Shown: positions 19,377 through 29,932, counted from the stretch's first letter. The stretch: 64,000 bases of DNA from Mycolicibacterium neworleansense (GCF_001245615.1 NZ_CWKH01000001.1:372001-436000), one strand, 5' to 3'. Numbers and translations: made by a program. Notes: a model not told the origin generated them from the letters alone.

Positions 19377-22019
19377 TTGGGTGCTGCGAAGTACGTCGGC
19401 CGGGTAGGGGGATTGGCGGTCGCGCTCGGGGTCGGGTCGGCCGTCGTTCTGGGTGGTCAGGTGCTGGGCGCACCGGTGGCCTCGGCATCGCCGGGTGACA
19501 CGTCGTCCGGGTCAACGTCGTCTCCCACTGCCGGCAAGGGCCCGGCCAAGGACCGGCCGAGTGCCCGCTCGCTGCGGCAGGCGACGGTGCGTGCGGCGAT
19601 CAAGGACCGGGCGGCCAAGCTCGGTGAATCCGGTCGCCATCGCGTCGGTGCCACGACGCCGAAGTCCCAACTCGCTCAAACCATCGCCGACCGACTGTCG
19701 GATGCTCGGGCCAACATCGAGACCGGCTCGAACCGGCACGACGCCGCGGCGGCGGACGACACCGACACCCCCGGCCCGGCCAAACCCGCGGCGAGCCCCA
19801 AGGCGATCGAGACGCTCCGCGGCCTGTCGTTCACCGGTCCGAATCTTCCCCGGCCCCTGCGTGATCAGGCTCAGCCTCCCGGCGGAGCGGCCACGGTCGC
19901 GGCTGTCGAGGCCGGCGTGGTCGACGAACCCGCTCCCGCTCCCGTACCGGGCCTGATCGCGGCCGTGGTCAACAACATCGCCACCACCCTGGCCGGGAAC
20001 TCGCCGACTGCGCCGCGGACCGACTCGCCGGCCGAATGGGTGCTGCTGGCGGCCGCGCGTCGCGAATTCTCCACCGCCGCCGTCGCCCCCTCGGCGGCCA
20101 CCACCACCGACGGCATCACCGCGACCCCTTCGGTGGTCATCGTCGACGGCATCATCAACGGCAGCACGGGGGCGACGAGCTCGAGCGGGTTGCCGCTCAC
20201 CTACACCGTGGTCGGCGCCCCCAGCGCCGGCGGCAAGGTCCGGCTCAATTCGGCCAACGGCACCTTCACGTTCCTGCCCTACGCGACGGTGGTCGACAAC
20301 GACGGGACCGAGCAGTTCACCGTGCTGGTGGCCGAGACGACACCGTTCGACGCTGCGCTGCAACAGATCCCGGTCGTCGGCTCGTTCGTGCCGCAGGTCC
20401 TGGTGGTCGTGCACCAGATCCCGGTCGTGAACGACGTGTTGGCGCCGCTCATCGGTGACTCCGAGGTGGTGGCGGTCAACGTCGACGTCGGCGCGCTGGC
20501 GCCTGGCGACACTCCGGTGGCCTACACCTACAAGGTCACCTCTTTCGACGGCACGCAGATCAGCATGAACTGGTTCCCGGCCTCGGGCCTGCAGGCGGGC
20601 GAGGAGGCGCCGACGATCTTCAGTGGCGCCGGTCTGTCCAGTGCCGGTGACACCAACCCGTACACCGGAGGCCCGACCGGCGTCGGCACGTTCCGGGACA
20701 ACGGCTACAACGTCGTCACCTGGGACTCGCGCGGTGAGCACGATTCGGGCGGGATCCTGCAGCTGGACAATCCGTTCTTCGAGGGCCGCGACGTGTCGGC
20801 CCTGATCGACTACGTCGCCAAACGGCCCGGGACGCAACTCGACGCCGCGAACGATCCACGGATGGGCATGGTGGGTCCGTCATACGGCGGAGGCATCCAG
20901 TGGGTGGCCGCGGGCACCGACAACCGGATCGACGCGATCGTGCCGACGATCTCATGGAACTCGCTGAACAGCTCGCTCTACCCCAACGAGGCGTTCAAGA
21001 CGTCGTATGCGGCGCTGCTGCTGCTGTCGTTGGTGACGTCGGGCGCGAACATCAACACCCAGCTGTACAGCGGCATCTTGACCGGTGGGCTGCTGGGCAT
21101 CCTGACCCCCGAGCAGCAGGCCCTGCTGGCCAGCAGTGGCCCGACCGCGCTGGTCAACAAGGTCACCGCACCGACGCTGATCATCCAGGGCACCGTGGAC
21201 GTGTTGTTCCCGCTGCAGCAGGCGATGGACAACGCTCAAATCCTCGACGCCAACGGGGTGCCGGTGAAGATGGTCTGGTTCTGCGGCGGCCACGGCAACT
21301 GCGAGACCCCTCCCGGCGACAGCGCAGAGATGGTCCAGACCGCGACGCTGAGCTGGCTCGACACCTATGTCAAGCACAAGGGCGAAAATGTCGATGGCAG
21401 CCTGGCGGATAGTCTTCCTACGTTCGGGTGGATCGACCAGAACGGCGACCACTACACCTCCGACCTCCTGCCGACCGACCCGAACTTCACCGGGACCCCG
21501 GTCACGGCCTCGGGCAGCGGCGGGCTGCTCGGAATCGTCCCGATCCTCGGCGGTTCCGGACCGGGCGCGGCGGGGATCCCGTTCGGCCTCGGGGACGGCA
21601 CCAAGGCCATCAACGCGGTGAACACCACGGTGACCGCTCCATCGGACACCGCCACCCAGATCGTCGGTGCGCCCGAGCTGACCATGACGTACTCCGGCAT
21701 CGGCACCAGCCGCCACGTCTACGCCCAGATCGTCGACGACCAGACCGGGCAGGTGATCGGCAATGTGGTCACGCCGATTCCGGTCACTCTCGACGGCAAG
21801 GAGCACACCGTCACCATCCCGATGGAGGCCGTGGCCTACACGCTGGAGCCCGGACACACTGCCACCGTGCAGATCACCACTTCGGCGACGCCGTTCCTCA
21901 ACTTCACGCAGTTCGGCGTCATCAACATTTCCGACGTGGAGGTGTCGCTGCCGACCGTGGGGGACGGCGCCGACGCGCAGCTCGCGTCGGACGCCGCACA
22001 GGAGGTGGTCAGCGTCTAG
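19377..22019 (+). CDS. Secreted CocE/NonD (peptidase S15)-type alpha/beta hydrolase with N-terminal Ig/VCBS-like domain
   Basis: An 880-residue exported protein. A signal peptide (VGGLAVALGVGSAVVLGGQV, cleavage after about ASA-SPG, residues 1-38) is followed by a disordered Ala/Pro/Thr linker, then a cadherin/VCBS-type beta domain around 240-320 (GKVRLNSANGTFTFLP). The hydrolase domain has a nucleophile Ser502 in GPSYGGG, Asp608 in GTVDVLFP and His639 in CGGHGNC. A C-terminal beta domain (about 760-860, VQITTSATPFLN) fits the S15/CocE jelly roll. Start is TTG with AGGAGG six bases ahead. It probably acts at the cell surface on an ester or peptide substrate that cannot be named. Its stop codon overlaps that of the convergent hydratase gene. 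Confidence 0.88.
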   Translation: MGAAKYVGRVGGLAVALGVGSAVVLGGQVLGAPVASASPGDTSSGSTSSPTAGKGPAKDRPSARSLRQATVRAAIKDRAAKLGESGRHRVGATTPKSQLAQTIADRLSDARANIETGSNRHDAAAADDTDTPGPAKPAASPKAIETLRGLSFTGPNLPRPLRDQAQPPGGAATVAAVEAGVVDEPAPAPVPGLIAAVVNNIATTLAGNSPTAPRTDSPAEWVLLAAARREFSTAAVAPSAATTTDGITATPSVVIVDGIINGSTGATSSSGLPLTYTVVGAPSAGGKVRLNSANGTFTFLPYATVVDNDGTEQFTVLVAETTPFDAALQQIPVVGSFVPQVLVVVHQIPVVNDVLAPLIGDSEVVAVNVDVGALAPGDTPVAYTYKVTSFDGTQISMNWFPASGLQAGEEAPTIFSGAGLSSAGDTNPYTGGPTGVGTFRDNGYNVVTWDSRGEHDSGGILQLDNPFFEGRDVSALIDYVAKRPGTQLDAANDPRMGMVGPSYGGGIQWVAAGTDNRIDAIVPTISWNSLNSSLYPNEAFKTSYAALLLLSLVTSGANINTQLYSGILTGGLLGILTPEQQALLASSGPTALVNKVTAPTLIIQGTVDVLFPLQQAMDNAQILDANGVPVKMVWFCGGHGNCETPPGDSAEMVQTATLSWLDTYVKHKGENVDGSLADSLPTFGWIDQNGDHYTSDLLPTDPNFTGTPVTASGSGGLLGIVPILGGSGPGAAGIPFGLGDGTKAINAVNTTVTAPSDTATQIVGAPELTMTYSGIGTSRHVYAQIVDDQTGQVIGNVVTPIPVTLDGKEHTVTIPMEAVAYTLEPGHTATVQITTSATPFLNFTQFGVINISDVEVSLPTVGDGADAQLASDAAQEVVSV

Positions 22020-22840
22020 AGCCGGCCCTCGGCCCGCAGGTCCGGATGGACCCATTCGGGTGAGCGCCGCGCCTTGAACGCGCGGAAGCCCTCCATCGCC
22101 TCGTCGCCGCTGTAGCTGGCCTTCATGCCGATCCGGTCGTAAAGGCCCATGTAGCTGTCCAGGCTGGACTTGACCACCCCGCGGGCGCGCGGTGCGGTCC
22201 GGCAGCACTGGGCCAGCACTTCTGTTGCAGCGGAGAGCAATTGGTCGTGCGGCACCACCCGGGCCACCATGCCCCAGTCGACGGCCTCCTGCGCGCTGAG
22301 GGTGCGGCCGGTGAACATCAGGTCGCGGGTTCGGACCGGGCCGATCAGGCGGGCCAGCATCTGGCTGTAGTAGGTGTCGGCGATGCCGCGGTACAACTCG
22401 GGCACCCGGAACGTGGCGCGGTCGCTGACCACGGCCATGTCGCTGCAGATCGCGATCTGCAGACCGCCGCCCTGGCACAGGCCGTTGACGGCGCTCACCA
22501 CCGGTTTGACCGACTGGCGCAGCGTCTCGAACGGGGTGACGTCCATCGACAGGGCCGCACCGAAGCTCATCCAGTCGTCGACGCCGTTGCCGCCGCCGAG
22601 GTCGCCACCGGGGGCGAAGACGTCCCCGGTCCCGGTGATCAGCAGCCCGGCCAGGTCCGGGTCCGCCTCGACATGGGTGACCGCGTACCGGATGCCGAAG
22701 TACATGGCCGGAGTCATCGCGTTACGGGCGTCCGGCCGATCCAGGGTGACCACGCCGAACGGGCCCTGTCGGTCGAACCTGAGATACGGCGTGCCGAGCC
22801 AGTCGCCGTCGGGCGGGCGCGGAGTCTGTCCCTCTGTCAT
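22016..22840 (-). CDS. Enoyl-CoA hydratase/isomerase family protein
   Basis: A 274-residue crotonase-fold protein. The CoA/oxyanion segment reads GDVFAPGGDLGGG near residue 76, and the second loop NGLCQGGGLQIAICSDMA near 122. The second catalytic glutamate is retained (FRVPELYRGI) but the first is replaced: the usual GGGxE is GGGLQ here, so it may not be a classical hydratase. It follows rbsK on the same strand with a 44-base gap. Participation in fatty acid or CoA-ester metabolism is likely, but the substrate is unknown. The stop codon shares a CTAG with the stop of the opposite gene. Confidence 0.88.
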   Translation of the reverse strand: MTEGQTPRPPDGDWLGTPYLRFDRQGPFGVVTLDRPDARNAMTPAMYFGIRYAVTHVEADPDLAGLLITGTGDVFAPGGDLGGGNGVDDWMSFGAALSMDVTPFETLRQSVKPVVSAVNGLCQGGGLQIAICSDMAVVSDRATFRVPELYRGIADTYYSQMLARLIGPVRTRDLMFTGRTLSAQEAVDWGMVARVVPHDQLLSAATEVLAQCCRTAPRARGVVKSSLDSYMGLYDRIGMKASYSGDEAMEGFRAFKARRSPEWVHPDLRAEGRL

Positions 22841-22884
22841 GGTTGGCGACTATAACTTCAACGGTATCGCCTTCAGTTGGTGTC

Positions 22885-23745
22885 TCAGTGCGTCAGGACG
22901 GCATCGATGTCCACCGCCGAGGGGGCGCAGTTGCCGGCCCCGCGGACCAAGGTGGCCAGGGCTCCGGCCGCACAGGCACGCCGCAGGGCCGGCTCGTGGC
23001 CCGTGGTCCATCCGGCGGCCAGCACACCGGCGAACACGTCACCGGCCCCGGCGGTGTCCAGGGCGCGCACCGTCGGCGCCGGCACGTCGAAGCGTTCGTC
23101 AGCGCCGAGGTAACTGGCCCCGCGCGAGCCCCGGGTGATCACCAGGTGGCGCACCGGCCAATGCCACTCGGCCGCCTCGGACTCGTTCACCACCACCACG
23201 TCCACCAGCTCGGACAGGGCCAGCAGTTGGTGTGCGGCGGTGCCGGGCGGTGAGGCATTGAGCATCACGACGGCGCCGGCCGCGCGCGCGAGCCTGGCCG
23301 CCGCGATCGCCGTCGTCACCGGGATTTCCAACTGGATCAGGGTGACCTCGCTCCACACGATGGCCGAGCGGGCCGCCTCGGAGTCCACCTCGAGTCGGGC
23401 GTTGGCGCCCGGCGACACCACGATGCAGTTCTCCCCGACGGTGTCGACCAGGATCGCTGCCGACCCGCTCGATCCGGGCAACGATGTCACCGCGTCGGTC
23501 CCGACCCCGTTGACCCGGAGGTGCTCCCGCAGGGTGGTTGCGGCGGCATCGTCACCGACCGCTGCCACCAGCGCGACGTCGGCACCGGAGCGCGCGGCCG
23601 CCACCGCCTGGTTGCCGCCCTTGCCGCCGGGCGACGACGTGAGCGACGAGGCCAGCACGGTCTGGCCGGGACGAGGCAGATTGTTTACGACGAACGTCTG
23701 GTCAGCGTTGATACTCCCAACCACGCACACACGCGAAGCCGCCAT
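22885..23745 (-). CDS. rbsK: Ribokinase (PfkB-family sugar kinase)
   Basis: A 286-residue kinase predicted to phosphorylate ribose to ribose 5-phosphate. PfkB signature 1 appears as [16 protein letters not shown] near residue 40, and signature 2, with the catalytic aspartate, as [16 protein letters not shown] near residue 240. [13 protein letters not shown] at the N-terminus is typical of ribokinases. ATG 23745 is preferred over a TTG nine bases upstream. It is divergent from proA, and no ribose transporter is adjacent, so sugar specificity rests on family resemblance and recalled synteny (Rv2436). Confidence 0.9.
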   Translation of the reverse strand: MAASRVCVVGSINADQTFVVNNLPRPGQTVLASSLTSSPGGKGGNQAVAAARSGADVALVAAVGDDAAATTLREHLRVNGVGTDAVTSLPGSSGSAAILVDTVGENCIVVSPGANARLEVDSEAARSAIVWSEVTLIQLEIPVTTAIAAARLARAAGAVVMLNASPPGTAAHQLLALSELVDVVVVNESEAAEWHWPVRHLVITRGSRGASYLGADERFDVPAPTVRALDTAGAGDVFAGVLAAGWTTGHEPALRRACAAGALATLVRGAGNCAPSAVDIDAVLTH

Positions 23746-23806
23746 AGTCGACAACGCTAAATCCTGCTGGGCGCTGACACGTGTCGAACCGCCTCAACAC
23801 CTCCGA

Positions 23807-23818
23807 TACCCTGGGACG
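23807..23818 (+). promoter_or_regulatory. Predicted -10 box giving a leaderless proA mRNA
   Basis: TACCCT (23807-23812) is followed by six bases and the proA ATG at 23819; no ribosome-binding site is present. Confidence 0.45.
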
Positions 23819-25078
23819 ATGAGCGTGCAGACACCGCCCGTCAGCGCCCCGCCGCACGACCTGCGCGAGCAGGTGCACGAGGCCGCGCGCCGGGCCCGCG
23901 TCGCGGCCCGAGTTCTGGGCACCCTGAGCGCCGAGACCAAGAACCGTGCGCTGCACGCCGCCGCCGACAGCGTGCTGGCCCACGTCCACGAGGTCCTGGC
24001 CGCCAATGCCGCCGATCTTGATGCCGCCAGGGAGGCGGGCACCCCCGAGGCGATGCTCGACCGCCTGGCACTCAACCCGCAGCGGATCGACGGCATCGCC
24101 GCCGGGCTGCGCCAGGTCGCCGGGCTGCCCGACCCGGTCGGCGAGGTGCTGCGTGGCCGCACCCTGCCCAACGGTCTGCAGCTGCGCCAGCAGCGGGTGC
24201 CGCTCGGCGTGGTCGGCATGGTCTACGAGGGCCGGCCCAACGTCACCGTGGACGCGTTCGGACTCACGCTCAAATCCGGCAATGCAGCGCTGCTACGCGG
24301 CAGCTCGTCCGCGGCCCGGTCCAACCAGGCTCTGGTGACGGCGCTGCGTTCGGCGCTGGCCTCGGTCGGGTTGCCGACCGACGCGGTGCACTTGCTGCCC
24401 AGCCATGACCGTGCCAGCGTGACCCACCTGATCCAGGCCCGCGGCCTGGTCGACGTGGTGATCCCGCGCGGGGGATCCGGCCTGATCGAGGCCGTGGTGC
24501 GTGACGCGCAGGTGCCCACGATCGAGACCGGTGTGGGCAATTGCCATGTGTACGTTCACTCCTCGGCTGACATCGACCTGGCCTGCAAGATCCTGCTGAA
24601 CTCCAAGACCCGGCGTCCCAGCGTCTGCAATGCCGCCGAGACCCTGCTGGTGGACAAGGCACTTGAGGCGAGCGCGCTGCCGCGGCTGACCACCGCGCTG
24701 CGTGAGGCCGGTGTCACCGTGCACGCCGATCCCACCGACGAGGAGCTGCACACCGAGTTCCTCTCGATGGACATCGCCGTCGCCCTGGTGGACGGCGTCG
24801 ACGGGGCCATCGCGCACATCAACGAGTACGGCACCGGGCACACCGAGGCCATCGTGACAACGGATCTTGCTGCGGCTCAGCGTTTCACCGAACAGGTGGA
24901 TGCGGCCGCGGTGATGGTCAACGCGTCCACCGCGTTCACCGACGGAGAGCAGTTCGGTTTCGGCGCAGAGATCGGCATCTCCACCCAGAAGCTGCATGCC
25001 CGCGGACCGATGGGCCTGCCCGAACTGACCTCGACCAAATGGATCGTGTGGGGAGACGGTCAGACCCGCCCGGCCTAG
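23819..25078 (+). CDS. proA: Gamma-glutamyl phosphate reductase
   Basis: A 419-residue aldehyde-dehydrogenase-fold enzyme that reduces gamma-glutamyl phosphate with NADPH in proline synthesis, following ProB. The conserved [20 protein letters not shown] is near residue 140, and the catalytic Cys270 sits in [38 protein letters not shown] is the C-terminal signature (about 380-400). It has a probable leaderless promoter of its own, divergent from rbsK; the MoxR gene starts 30 bases after its stop. Confidence 0.96.
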   Translation: MSVQTPPVSAPPHDLREQVHEAARRARVAARVLGTLSAETKNRALHAAADSVLAHVHEVLAANAADLDAAREAGTPEAMLDRLALNPQRIDGIAAGLRQVAGLPDPVGEVLRGRTLPNGLQLRQQRVPLGVVGMVYEGRPNVTVDAFGLTLKSGNAALLRGSSSAARSNQALVTALRSALASVGLPTDAVHLLPSHDRASVTHLIQARGLVDVVIPRGGSGLIEAVVRDAQVPTIETGVGNCHVYVHSSADIDLACKILLNSKTRRPSVCNAAETLLVDKALEASALPRLTTALREAGVTVHADPTDEELHTEFLSMDIAVALVDGVDGAIAHINEYGTGHTEAIVTTDLAAAQRFTEQVDAAAVMVNASTAFTDGEQFGFGAEIGISTQKLHARGPMGLPELTSTKWIVWGDGQTRPA

Positions 25079-25108
25079 GCGCCGACCAGATAGAGACCAG
25101 GAGACCAC

Positions 25109-25996
25109 ATGAGCGTGCCCGCTCGCCCCGCTCCGTTGTTCGCCGACATCGACGATGTCGCGCGGCGCCTGGCGGAAACCGGCTACCTGCCCGACACTGC
25201 CACCGCGACAGCGGTTTTCCTCGCCGACCGGCTCGGTAAGCCGCTGTTGGTGGAAGGGCCGGCGGGCGTCGGCAAGACCGAGCTGGCCCGCGCCGTCGCG
25301 GCGACCACCGGCTCCGAACTGGTGCGGCTGCAGTGCTACGAGGGTGTCGACGAAGCCCGGGCGCTCTACGAGTGGAATCACGCCAAGCAGATCCTGCGGA
25401 TCCAGGCCGGGCAGAACGCCACCGGTGGCGACTGGGACCAGACCAAGATGGACGTGTTCAGCGAGGAGTTCCTGCTGACCCGGCCGCTGCTGACCGCGAT
25501 CAAGCGCACCGACCCGACCGTGCTGCTCGTCGACGAGACCGACAAGGCCGACATCGAGATCGAGGGTCTGCTGTTGGAGGTGCTGTCCGACTTCGCGGTC
25601 ACCGTCCCCGAACTCGGCACGATCACCGCCGAGCGGCCGCCGTTCGTGGTGCTCACCTCGAACGCCACGCGTGAGCTCTCCGAGGCGCTCAAGCGGCGCT
25701 GCCTGTTCCTGCACATCGATTTCCCGGATCCGGATCTGGAGCGCCGCATCCTGTTGTCGCGGGTGCCCGAGCTGCCCGAGCACATCGCAGGAGAACTGGT
25801 GCGGATCATCGGCGTGATGCGCGGCATGCAGCTCAAGAAGGTGCCGTCGGTCGCCGAGACCATCGACTGGGGCCGCACCGTGCTGGCGCTGGGCCTGGAC
25901 ACCGTCGATGACGAGATGATCGCCGCCACCCTCGGCGTGGTGCTCAAACACCAGTCCGACCAGCAGCGCGCGGCCGGCGAGCTCAGGCTGAACTGA
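25109..25996 (+). CDS. MoxR-type AAA+ ATPase
   Basis: A 295-residue AAA+ protein of the MoxR group. The Walker A motif GPAGVGKTEL is at residues 50-59, Walker B is VLLVDETDKAD near residue 135, sensor 1 is VLTSNATRELSEALKRRC, and the arginine finger is in this same segment. MoxR ATPases act with VWA-domain partners as chaperones for metal insertion or complex assembly. The partner here is encoded immediately downstream, its ATG overlapping this stop (TGATG). Recalled synteny: Rv2426c. The client is unknown; no oxidoreductase or dehydrogenase subunit genes sit beside the pair. Confidence 0.92.
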   Translation: MSVPARPAPLFADIDDVARRLAETGYLPDTATATAVFLADRLGKPLLVEGPAGVGKTELARAVAATTGSELVRLQCYEGVDEARALYEWNHAKQILRIQAGQNATGGDWDQTKMDVFSEEFLLTRPLLTAIKRTDPTVLLVDETDKADIEIEGLLLEVLSDFAVTVPELGTITAERPPFVVLTSNATRELSEALKRRCLFLHIDFPDPDLERRILLSRVPELPEHIAGELVRIIGVMRGMQLKKVPSVAETIDWGRTVLALGLDTVDDEMIAATLGVVLKHQSDQQRAAGELRLN

Positions 25997-27450
25997 TGGT
26001 GCCCCGCCGGGTTCGACCGCCCCAGCCGCTGGCCCCGCACGGCCTGCCCGGGCACCTTGTCGAGTTCGTCGAAGCCCTTCGCGGGCAAGGAATCTCGGTC
26101 GGCCCGTCGGAAACCGTCGATGCCGGCCGGGTGATCACCGTGCTCGGTCTGGGCGATCGCGAAGCGCTGCGCGAGGGCATTGCCTGCGCGGTGCTGCGGC
26201 GTCCCGACCACCGCGAGACCTACGACGCGATGTTCGACCTGTTCTTCCCGGCGGCCCTCGGTGCGCGCACCGTGCTCCCGGATGAGGATGATGCCGGCGC
26301 CGGTGACCAGGACCGGCCGCAGCTGCCGCCCGAGGACATCGAGGCGATGCGCGACGCGCTGGTGCAGATGCTGGCCGACAACGAGGATCTGGCCAACCTC
26401 GATGACCGGATGGCGGCGATGATCGCGCGGATCGTCGAGGCCTACGGTCGCTACAACTCCAGCCGCGGCCCGTCGTACTCGTCGTATCAGGCGCTCAAGG
26501 CGATGAGCCTGGACGATCTGGAGGGCCGGCTGCTGGCCGGGCTGCTCGCCCCCTACGGGGACGAGCCCACCCCCACCCAGGAACAGATCGCCAAGGCCCT
26601 GGCCGCTCAGCGCATCTCCCAGCTGCGCAAGATGGTGGAGTCCGAGACCAAGCGGCGGACCGCCGAGCAGTTGGGCCGTGACCACGTGCAGATGTACGGG
26701 GTGCCGCAGCTGGCCGAGAACGTGGAGTTCCTGCGCGCCTCGGGTGAGCAGCTGCGTCAGATGCGCAAGACCGTGCAGCCGCTGGCGCGCACGTTGGCGA
26801 CGCGGTTGGCGGCCCGTCGCCGCCGGTCCCGGTCCGGCGAGATCGACCTGCGCAAGACCCTGCGCAAGTCGATGTCCACCGGCGGGGTGCCGATCGACGT
26901 GGTGCTCAAGAAGCCGCATCCGGCGCGCCCCGAGCTCGTGGTGCTCTGCGACGTATCCGGATCGGTGGCCGGATTCAGCCACTTCACCCTGATGCTGGTC
27001 TCGGCGCTACGCCAGCAGTTCTCCCGGGTCCGCGTCTTCGCCTTCATCGACACCACCGACGAGGTCACCGAGATGTTCGGGCCCGAGGCCGACCTGGCGG
27101 TCGCGGTGCAGCGCATCACCCGTGAGGCGGGCGTCTACACCCGCGACGGGCACTCCGACTACGGGCACGCGTTCGTGTCGTTCCTGGACAAGTACCCCAA
27201 CGTGCTGTCGCCGCGCAGCTCACTGCTGATCCTGGGTGACGGCCGGAACAACTACCGCAATCCCGAGACGGCGCTGCTGGCGCACATGGTGTCGGCCAGC
27301 CGCCACGCGCACTGGCTCAACCCGGAGCCCAAGCACCTGTGGGGCAGCGGGGATTCCGCGGTGCCCCGATATCTCGAGACCATCCCGATGCACGAGTGCC
27401 GATCGGCCAAACAGCTGGCCTCGGTGATCGACGGGTTGCTGCCGGTCTGA
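25996..27450 (+). CDS. VWA domain-containing CoxE-like protein
   Basis: A 484-residue cytoplasmic protein. The N-terminal two thirds are helical and charged; the C-terminal von Willebrand A domain starts near residue 310 with the metal-ion site DVSGSVAG (DxSxS) at about 319-323, and continues with [15 protein letters not shown]. It resembles CoxE/YehP-type proteins that work with MoxR ATPases. The start codon overlaps the MoxR stop, so stoichiometric coupled translation is likely. The N-terminal helix [20 protein letters not shown] is typical of the family. Function is inferred only from the pairing. Confidence 0.9.
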   Translation: MVPRRVRPPQPLAPHGLPGHLVEFVEALRGQGISVGPSETVDAGRVITVLGLGDREALREGIACAVLRRPDHRETYDAMFDLFFPAALGARTVLPDEDDAGAGDQDRPQLPPEDIEAMRDALVQMLADNEDLANLDDRMAAMIARIVEAYGRYNSSRGPSYSSYQALKAMSLDDLEGRLLAGLLAPYGDEPTPTQEQIAKALAAQRISQLRKMVESETKRRTAEQLGRDHVQMYGVPQLAENVEFLRASGEQLRQMRKTVQPLARTLATRLAARRRRSRSGEIDLRKTLRKSMSTGGVPIDVVLKKPHPARPELVVLCDVSGSVAGFSHFTLMLVSALRQQFSRVRVFAFIDTTDEVTEMFGPEADLAVAVQRITREAGVYTRDGHSDYGHAFVSFLDKYPNVLSPRSSLLILGDGRNNYRNPETALLAHMVSASRHAHWLNPEPKHLWGSGDSAVPRYLETIPMHECRSAKQLASVIDGLLPV

Positions 27451-27467
27451 GCTCGTCAACGCTCCCG

Positions 27468-27481
27468 TAAGCTGCCTCTTT
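27468..27481 (+). promoter_or_regulatory. Predicted -10 box of the nadD operon
   Basis: TAAGCT (27468-27473) is eight bases before the nadD GTG at 27482, consistent with a leaderless or near-leaderless transcript of nadD-rsfS-gpgP-octT. Confidence 0.4.
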
Positions 27482-28129
27482 GTGGCAACACGGCGCAGAT
27501 TGGGTGTGATGGGTGGGACGTTCGATCCCATCCACAACGGACACCTGGTCGCCGCCAGTGAGGTGGCCGACCTGTTCGACCTCGACGAAGTGGTTTTCGT
27601 CCCCACCGGCCAGCCGTGGCAGAAGCACGACCGGAAGGTCAGTGCGGCCGAGGACCGGTATCTGATGACGGTGATCGCGACCGCGTCCAACCCGCGCTTC
27701 TCGGTCAGCCGGGTCGACATCGATCGGGGCGGGGCGACATACACCAAGGACACCCTGCGTGACCTGCGTGATCTCAACGCCGGCACCGACCTCTACTTCA
27801 TCACCGGAGCCGATGCCCTGGCATCGATCCTGTCCTGGCAGAACTGGGAGGATCTGTTTTCCATGGCGAGGTTCGTCGGCGTGAGCCGACCAGGCTACGA
27901 GCTGGACGGTGAACATATCGAGGCGGCGCTGCGTGAGCTGCCGCCGGACGCATTGACGTTGGTCGAGGTGCCCGCGCTGGCGATCTCGTCCAGCGACTGC
28001 CGCAAGCGGGCCTCCGAAGACCGGCCGATCTGGTACCTGGTGCCCGACGGTGTGGTGCAGTACGTGGCCAAACGCGGGTTGTATTCCGCAGACGGGAAGG
28101 GTGAACACACCATGGAGCCGGTTCGATGA
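27482..28129 (+). CDS. nadD: Nicotinate-nucleotide adenylyltransferase
   Basis: A 215-residue enzyme that joins nicotinate mononucleotide and ATP to give nicotinic acid adenine dinucleotide, the substrate of NadE. The nucleotidyltransferase motif [11 protein letters not shown] is at residues 11-21, and the second motif is [10 protein letters not shown] near residue 167, a variant of ISSTxxR. Start GTG fits the predicted promoter; a later ATG directly before GGTF is an alternative. The gene is first of a tight operon: its stop overlaps the rsfS start as ATGA. Confidence 0.95.
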   Translation: MATRRRLGVMGGTFDPIHNGHLVAASEVADLFDLDEVVFVPTGQPWQKHDRKVSAAEDRYLMTVIATASNPRFSVSRVDIDRGGATYTKDTLRDLRDLNAGTDLYFITGADALASILSWQNWEDLFSMARFVGVSRPGYELDGEHIEAALRELPPDALTLVEVPALAISSSDCRKRASEDRPIWYLVPDGVVQYVAKRGLYSADGKGEHTMEPVR

Positions 28130-28503
28130 GCGCCACCGAAGAGGCCGTCGCGATGGCGACGGTGGCCGCCAAGGCTGCCGCGGCCAAGCTGGCCGACGAT
28201 GTCGTGGTCATCGACGTATCGGGTCAGTTGGTGATCACCGACTGCTTCGTGATCGCATCGGCCTCCAATGAGCGTCAGGTCAACGCGATCGTCGACGAGG
28301 TCGAGGAGAAGATGCGGCTGGCCGGGTACAAGCCCGCGCGCCGCGAGGGCACCCGGGAGGGCCGCTGGACGCTGCTCGACTACGTCGACATCGTCGTCCA
28401 CATCCAGCACCAGGACGAGCGGGAGTTCTACGCGCTCGAACGGTTGTGGCGGGACTGCCCGACGATCCCGGTCGAGCTGGACAAGCCGGAGACCTCCGAG
28501 TGA
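28126..28503 (+). CDS. rsfS: Ribosome silencing factor
   Basis: A 125-residue RsfS/Iojap protein that binds L14 on the 50S subunit and blocks subunit joining when growth slows. The signature [28 protein letters not shown] occupies residues 26-53, followed by [20 protein letters not shown]. Start ATG overlaps the nadD stop (ATGA). The nadD-rsfS pairing is widespread in bacteria, and gpgP follows seven bases later. Confidence 0.96.
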   Translation: MSATEEAVAMATVAAKAAAAKLADDVVVIDVSGQLVITDCFVIASASNERQVNAIVDEVEEKMRLAGYKPARREGTREGRWTLLDYVDIVVHIQHQDEREFYALERLWRDCPTIPVELDKPETSE

Positions 28504-28510
28504 GGGCGCG

Positions 28511-29191
28511 ATGAGGGTCCGCCGCCTGGTCCTGCTGCGCCATGGCCAGACCGAGTACAACGCGGGTAGCCGGATGCAGGGCCAGCTCGACACCGAGTTG
28601 TCCGATCTGGGTCGCGACCAGGCTGCCGCGGCCGCCGATGTGCTGGGCAAGCGTCAGCCGCTGCTGATCGTGTCATCGGATCTCAAACGCGCCCTGGACA
28701 CCGCGATGACCCTCGGCGACCGTGCCGGGATCGCGGTGCAGGTGGACAAGCGGTTGCGGGAGACACATCTGGGCGACTGGCAGGGCCTGACCCACCTTGA
28801 GGTGGACACGATGGCTCCCGGTGCCCGCGTGGCCTGGCGCGAGGACGCCCGGTGGGCGCCCCATGGCGGCGAGAGCCGGGTCGACGTGGCCGACCGCAGT
28901 ATTCCCGTTGTCGCCGAACTTGTTGCCGGACAACCGGAGTGGGGCCTGGATGGCTCGGATCGCCCGGTGGTTCTGGTGGCCCACGGCGGGCTGATCGCGG
29001 CGCTGACCGCCGGGTTGCTCGGTCTGCCGGTGGACAACTGGCCGGTGCTGGGCGGCATGGGTAACGCCAGTTGGGTTCAGCTGTCCGGACATTCGGAAGA
29101 CACCGCGGCGGATGGTGACGCGTTCGACGCCATCAAATGGCGGCTGGATGTGTGGAACGCCTCGGCACAGGTGGCCAACGATGTCCTCTGA
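28511..29191 (+). CDS. gpgP: Glucosyl-3-phosphoglycerate phosphatase
   Basis: A 226-residue histidine-phosphatase family enzyme. The phosphohistidine motif [10 protein letters not shown] places the nucleophile at His11 and the second catalytic histidine at His158 (LVAHGG). By close resemblance and position it corresponds to Rv2419c, which dephosphorylates glucosyl-3-phosphoglycerate to glucosylglycerate, an early step toward methylglucose lipopolysaccharides. Older annotations call it phosphoglycerate mutase. The next gene starts 11 bases before its stop, so expression is coupled with octT. Confidence 0.9.
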   Translation: MRVRRLVLLRHGQTEYNAGSRMQGQLDTELSDLGRDQAAAAADVLGKRQPLLIVSSDLKRALDTAMTLGDRAGIAVQVDKRLRETHLGDWQGLTHLEVDTMAPGARVAWREDARWAPHGGESRVDVADRSIPVVAELVAGQPEWGLDGSDRPVVLVAHGGLIAALTAGLLGLPVDNWPVLGGMGNASWVQLSGHSEDTAADGDAFDAIKWRLDVWNASAQVANDVL

Positions 29192-29930
29192 TCGCGGCTC
29201 GGCGGCCAGGCCGGTGCTGCTGGTCTTCGCCGACTCCCTGTCGTATTTCGGACCGACTGGCGGTCTGCCGTCGGACGATCCGCGGATCTGGCCCAATATC
29301 GTTGCCGAACAGTTGGGCTGGGACGTCGAGCTCATCGGCCGAATCGGCTGGACCTGCCGCGACGTGTGGTGGGCCGCGACCCAGGATCCGCGGTCCTGGG
29401 CGGCGTTGCCGCGAGCCGGTGCGGTCGTTTTCGCCACCAGCGGTATGGACTCGCTACCCTCGCCGCTGCCGACGGCGCTGCGGGAGCTGATCCGCTACAT
29501 CCGCCCGGCCAGGTTGCGCCGGTGGGCGCGCGACGGTTACGGCTGGGTCCAGCCGCGGTTGTCGCCGATCGCCCGCTCCGCGCTGCCGCCGCACCTGACG
29601 GTCGAGTATCTGGAGATGACCCGCAACGCCATCGATTTCAACCGGCCGGGCATTCCGGTGGTGGCGTCGTTGCCGTCGGTGCACATCGCCGACACGTACG
29701 GCAAGGCTCATCACGGGCGTGAGCCCACCGTCAAGGCGATCACGGCCTGGGCCGCCGAACACGACGTGGCGTTGGTGGACCTCAAGGCCGCAGTGGCCGA
29801 CGAGGTGCTCAGCGGGCGCGGCAATCCCGACGGCATCCACTGGAATTTCGAAGCGCACCGGGCGGTGGCCGAGCTGATGCTCAAGGGTCTGGCCGATGCT
29901 GGTGTGCCGCAACTGGATTCCGCCGACTGA
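29181..29930 (+). CDS. octT: SGNH-fold diglucosylglycerate octanoyltransferase
   Basis: A 249-residue SGNH/GDSL-type protein. The nucleophile motif is modified to FADSLSYFG (Ser19), and the Asp/His pair lies in NPDGIHWN (Asp217, His220). In mycobacteria the protein at this position (Rv2418c by recall) transfers octanoate to diglucosylglycerate during methylglucose lipopolysaccharide synthesis, which fits its overlap with gpgP. The start ATG 29181 is chosen because it gives the hydrophobic strand [11 protein letters not shown] at the expected distance from the N-terminus. No signal peptide, so the enzyme should be cytoplasmic. Confidence 0.85.
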   Translation: MSSDRGSAARPVLLVFADSLSYFGPTGGLPSDDPRIWPNIVAEQLGWDVELIGRIGWTCRDVWWAATQDPRSWAALPRAGAVVFATSGMDSLPSPLPTALRELIRYIRPARLRRWARDGYGWVQPRLSPIARSALPPHLTVEYLEMTRNAIDFNRPGIPVVASLPSVHIADTYGKAHHGREPTVKAITAWAAEHDVALVDLKAAVADEVLSGRGNPDGIHWNFEAHRAVAELMLKGLADAGVPQLDSAD

Positions 29931-29932
29931 CG

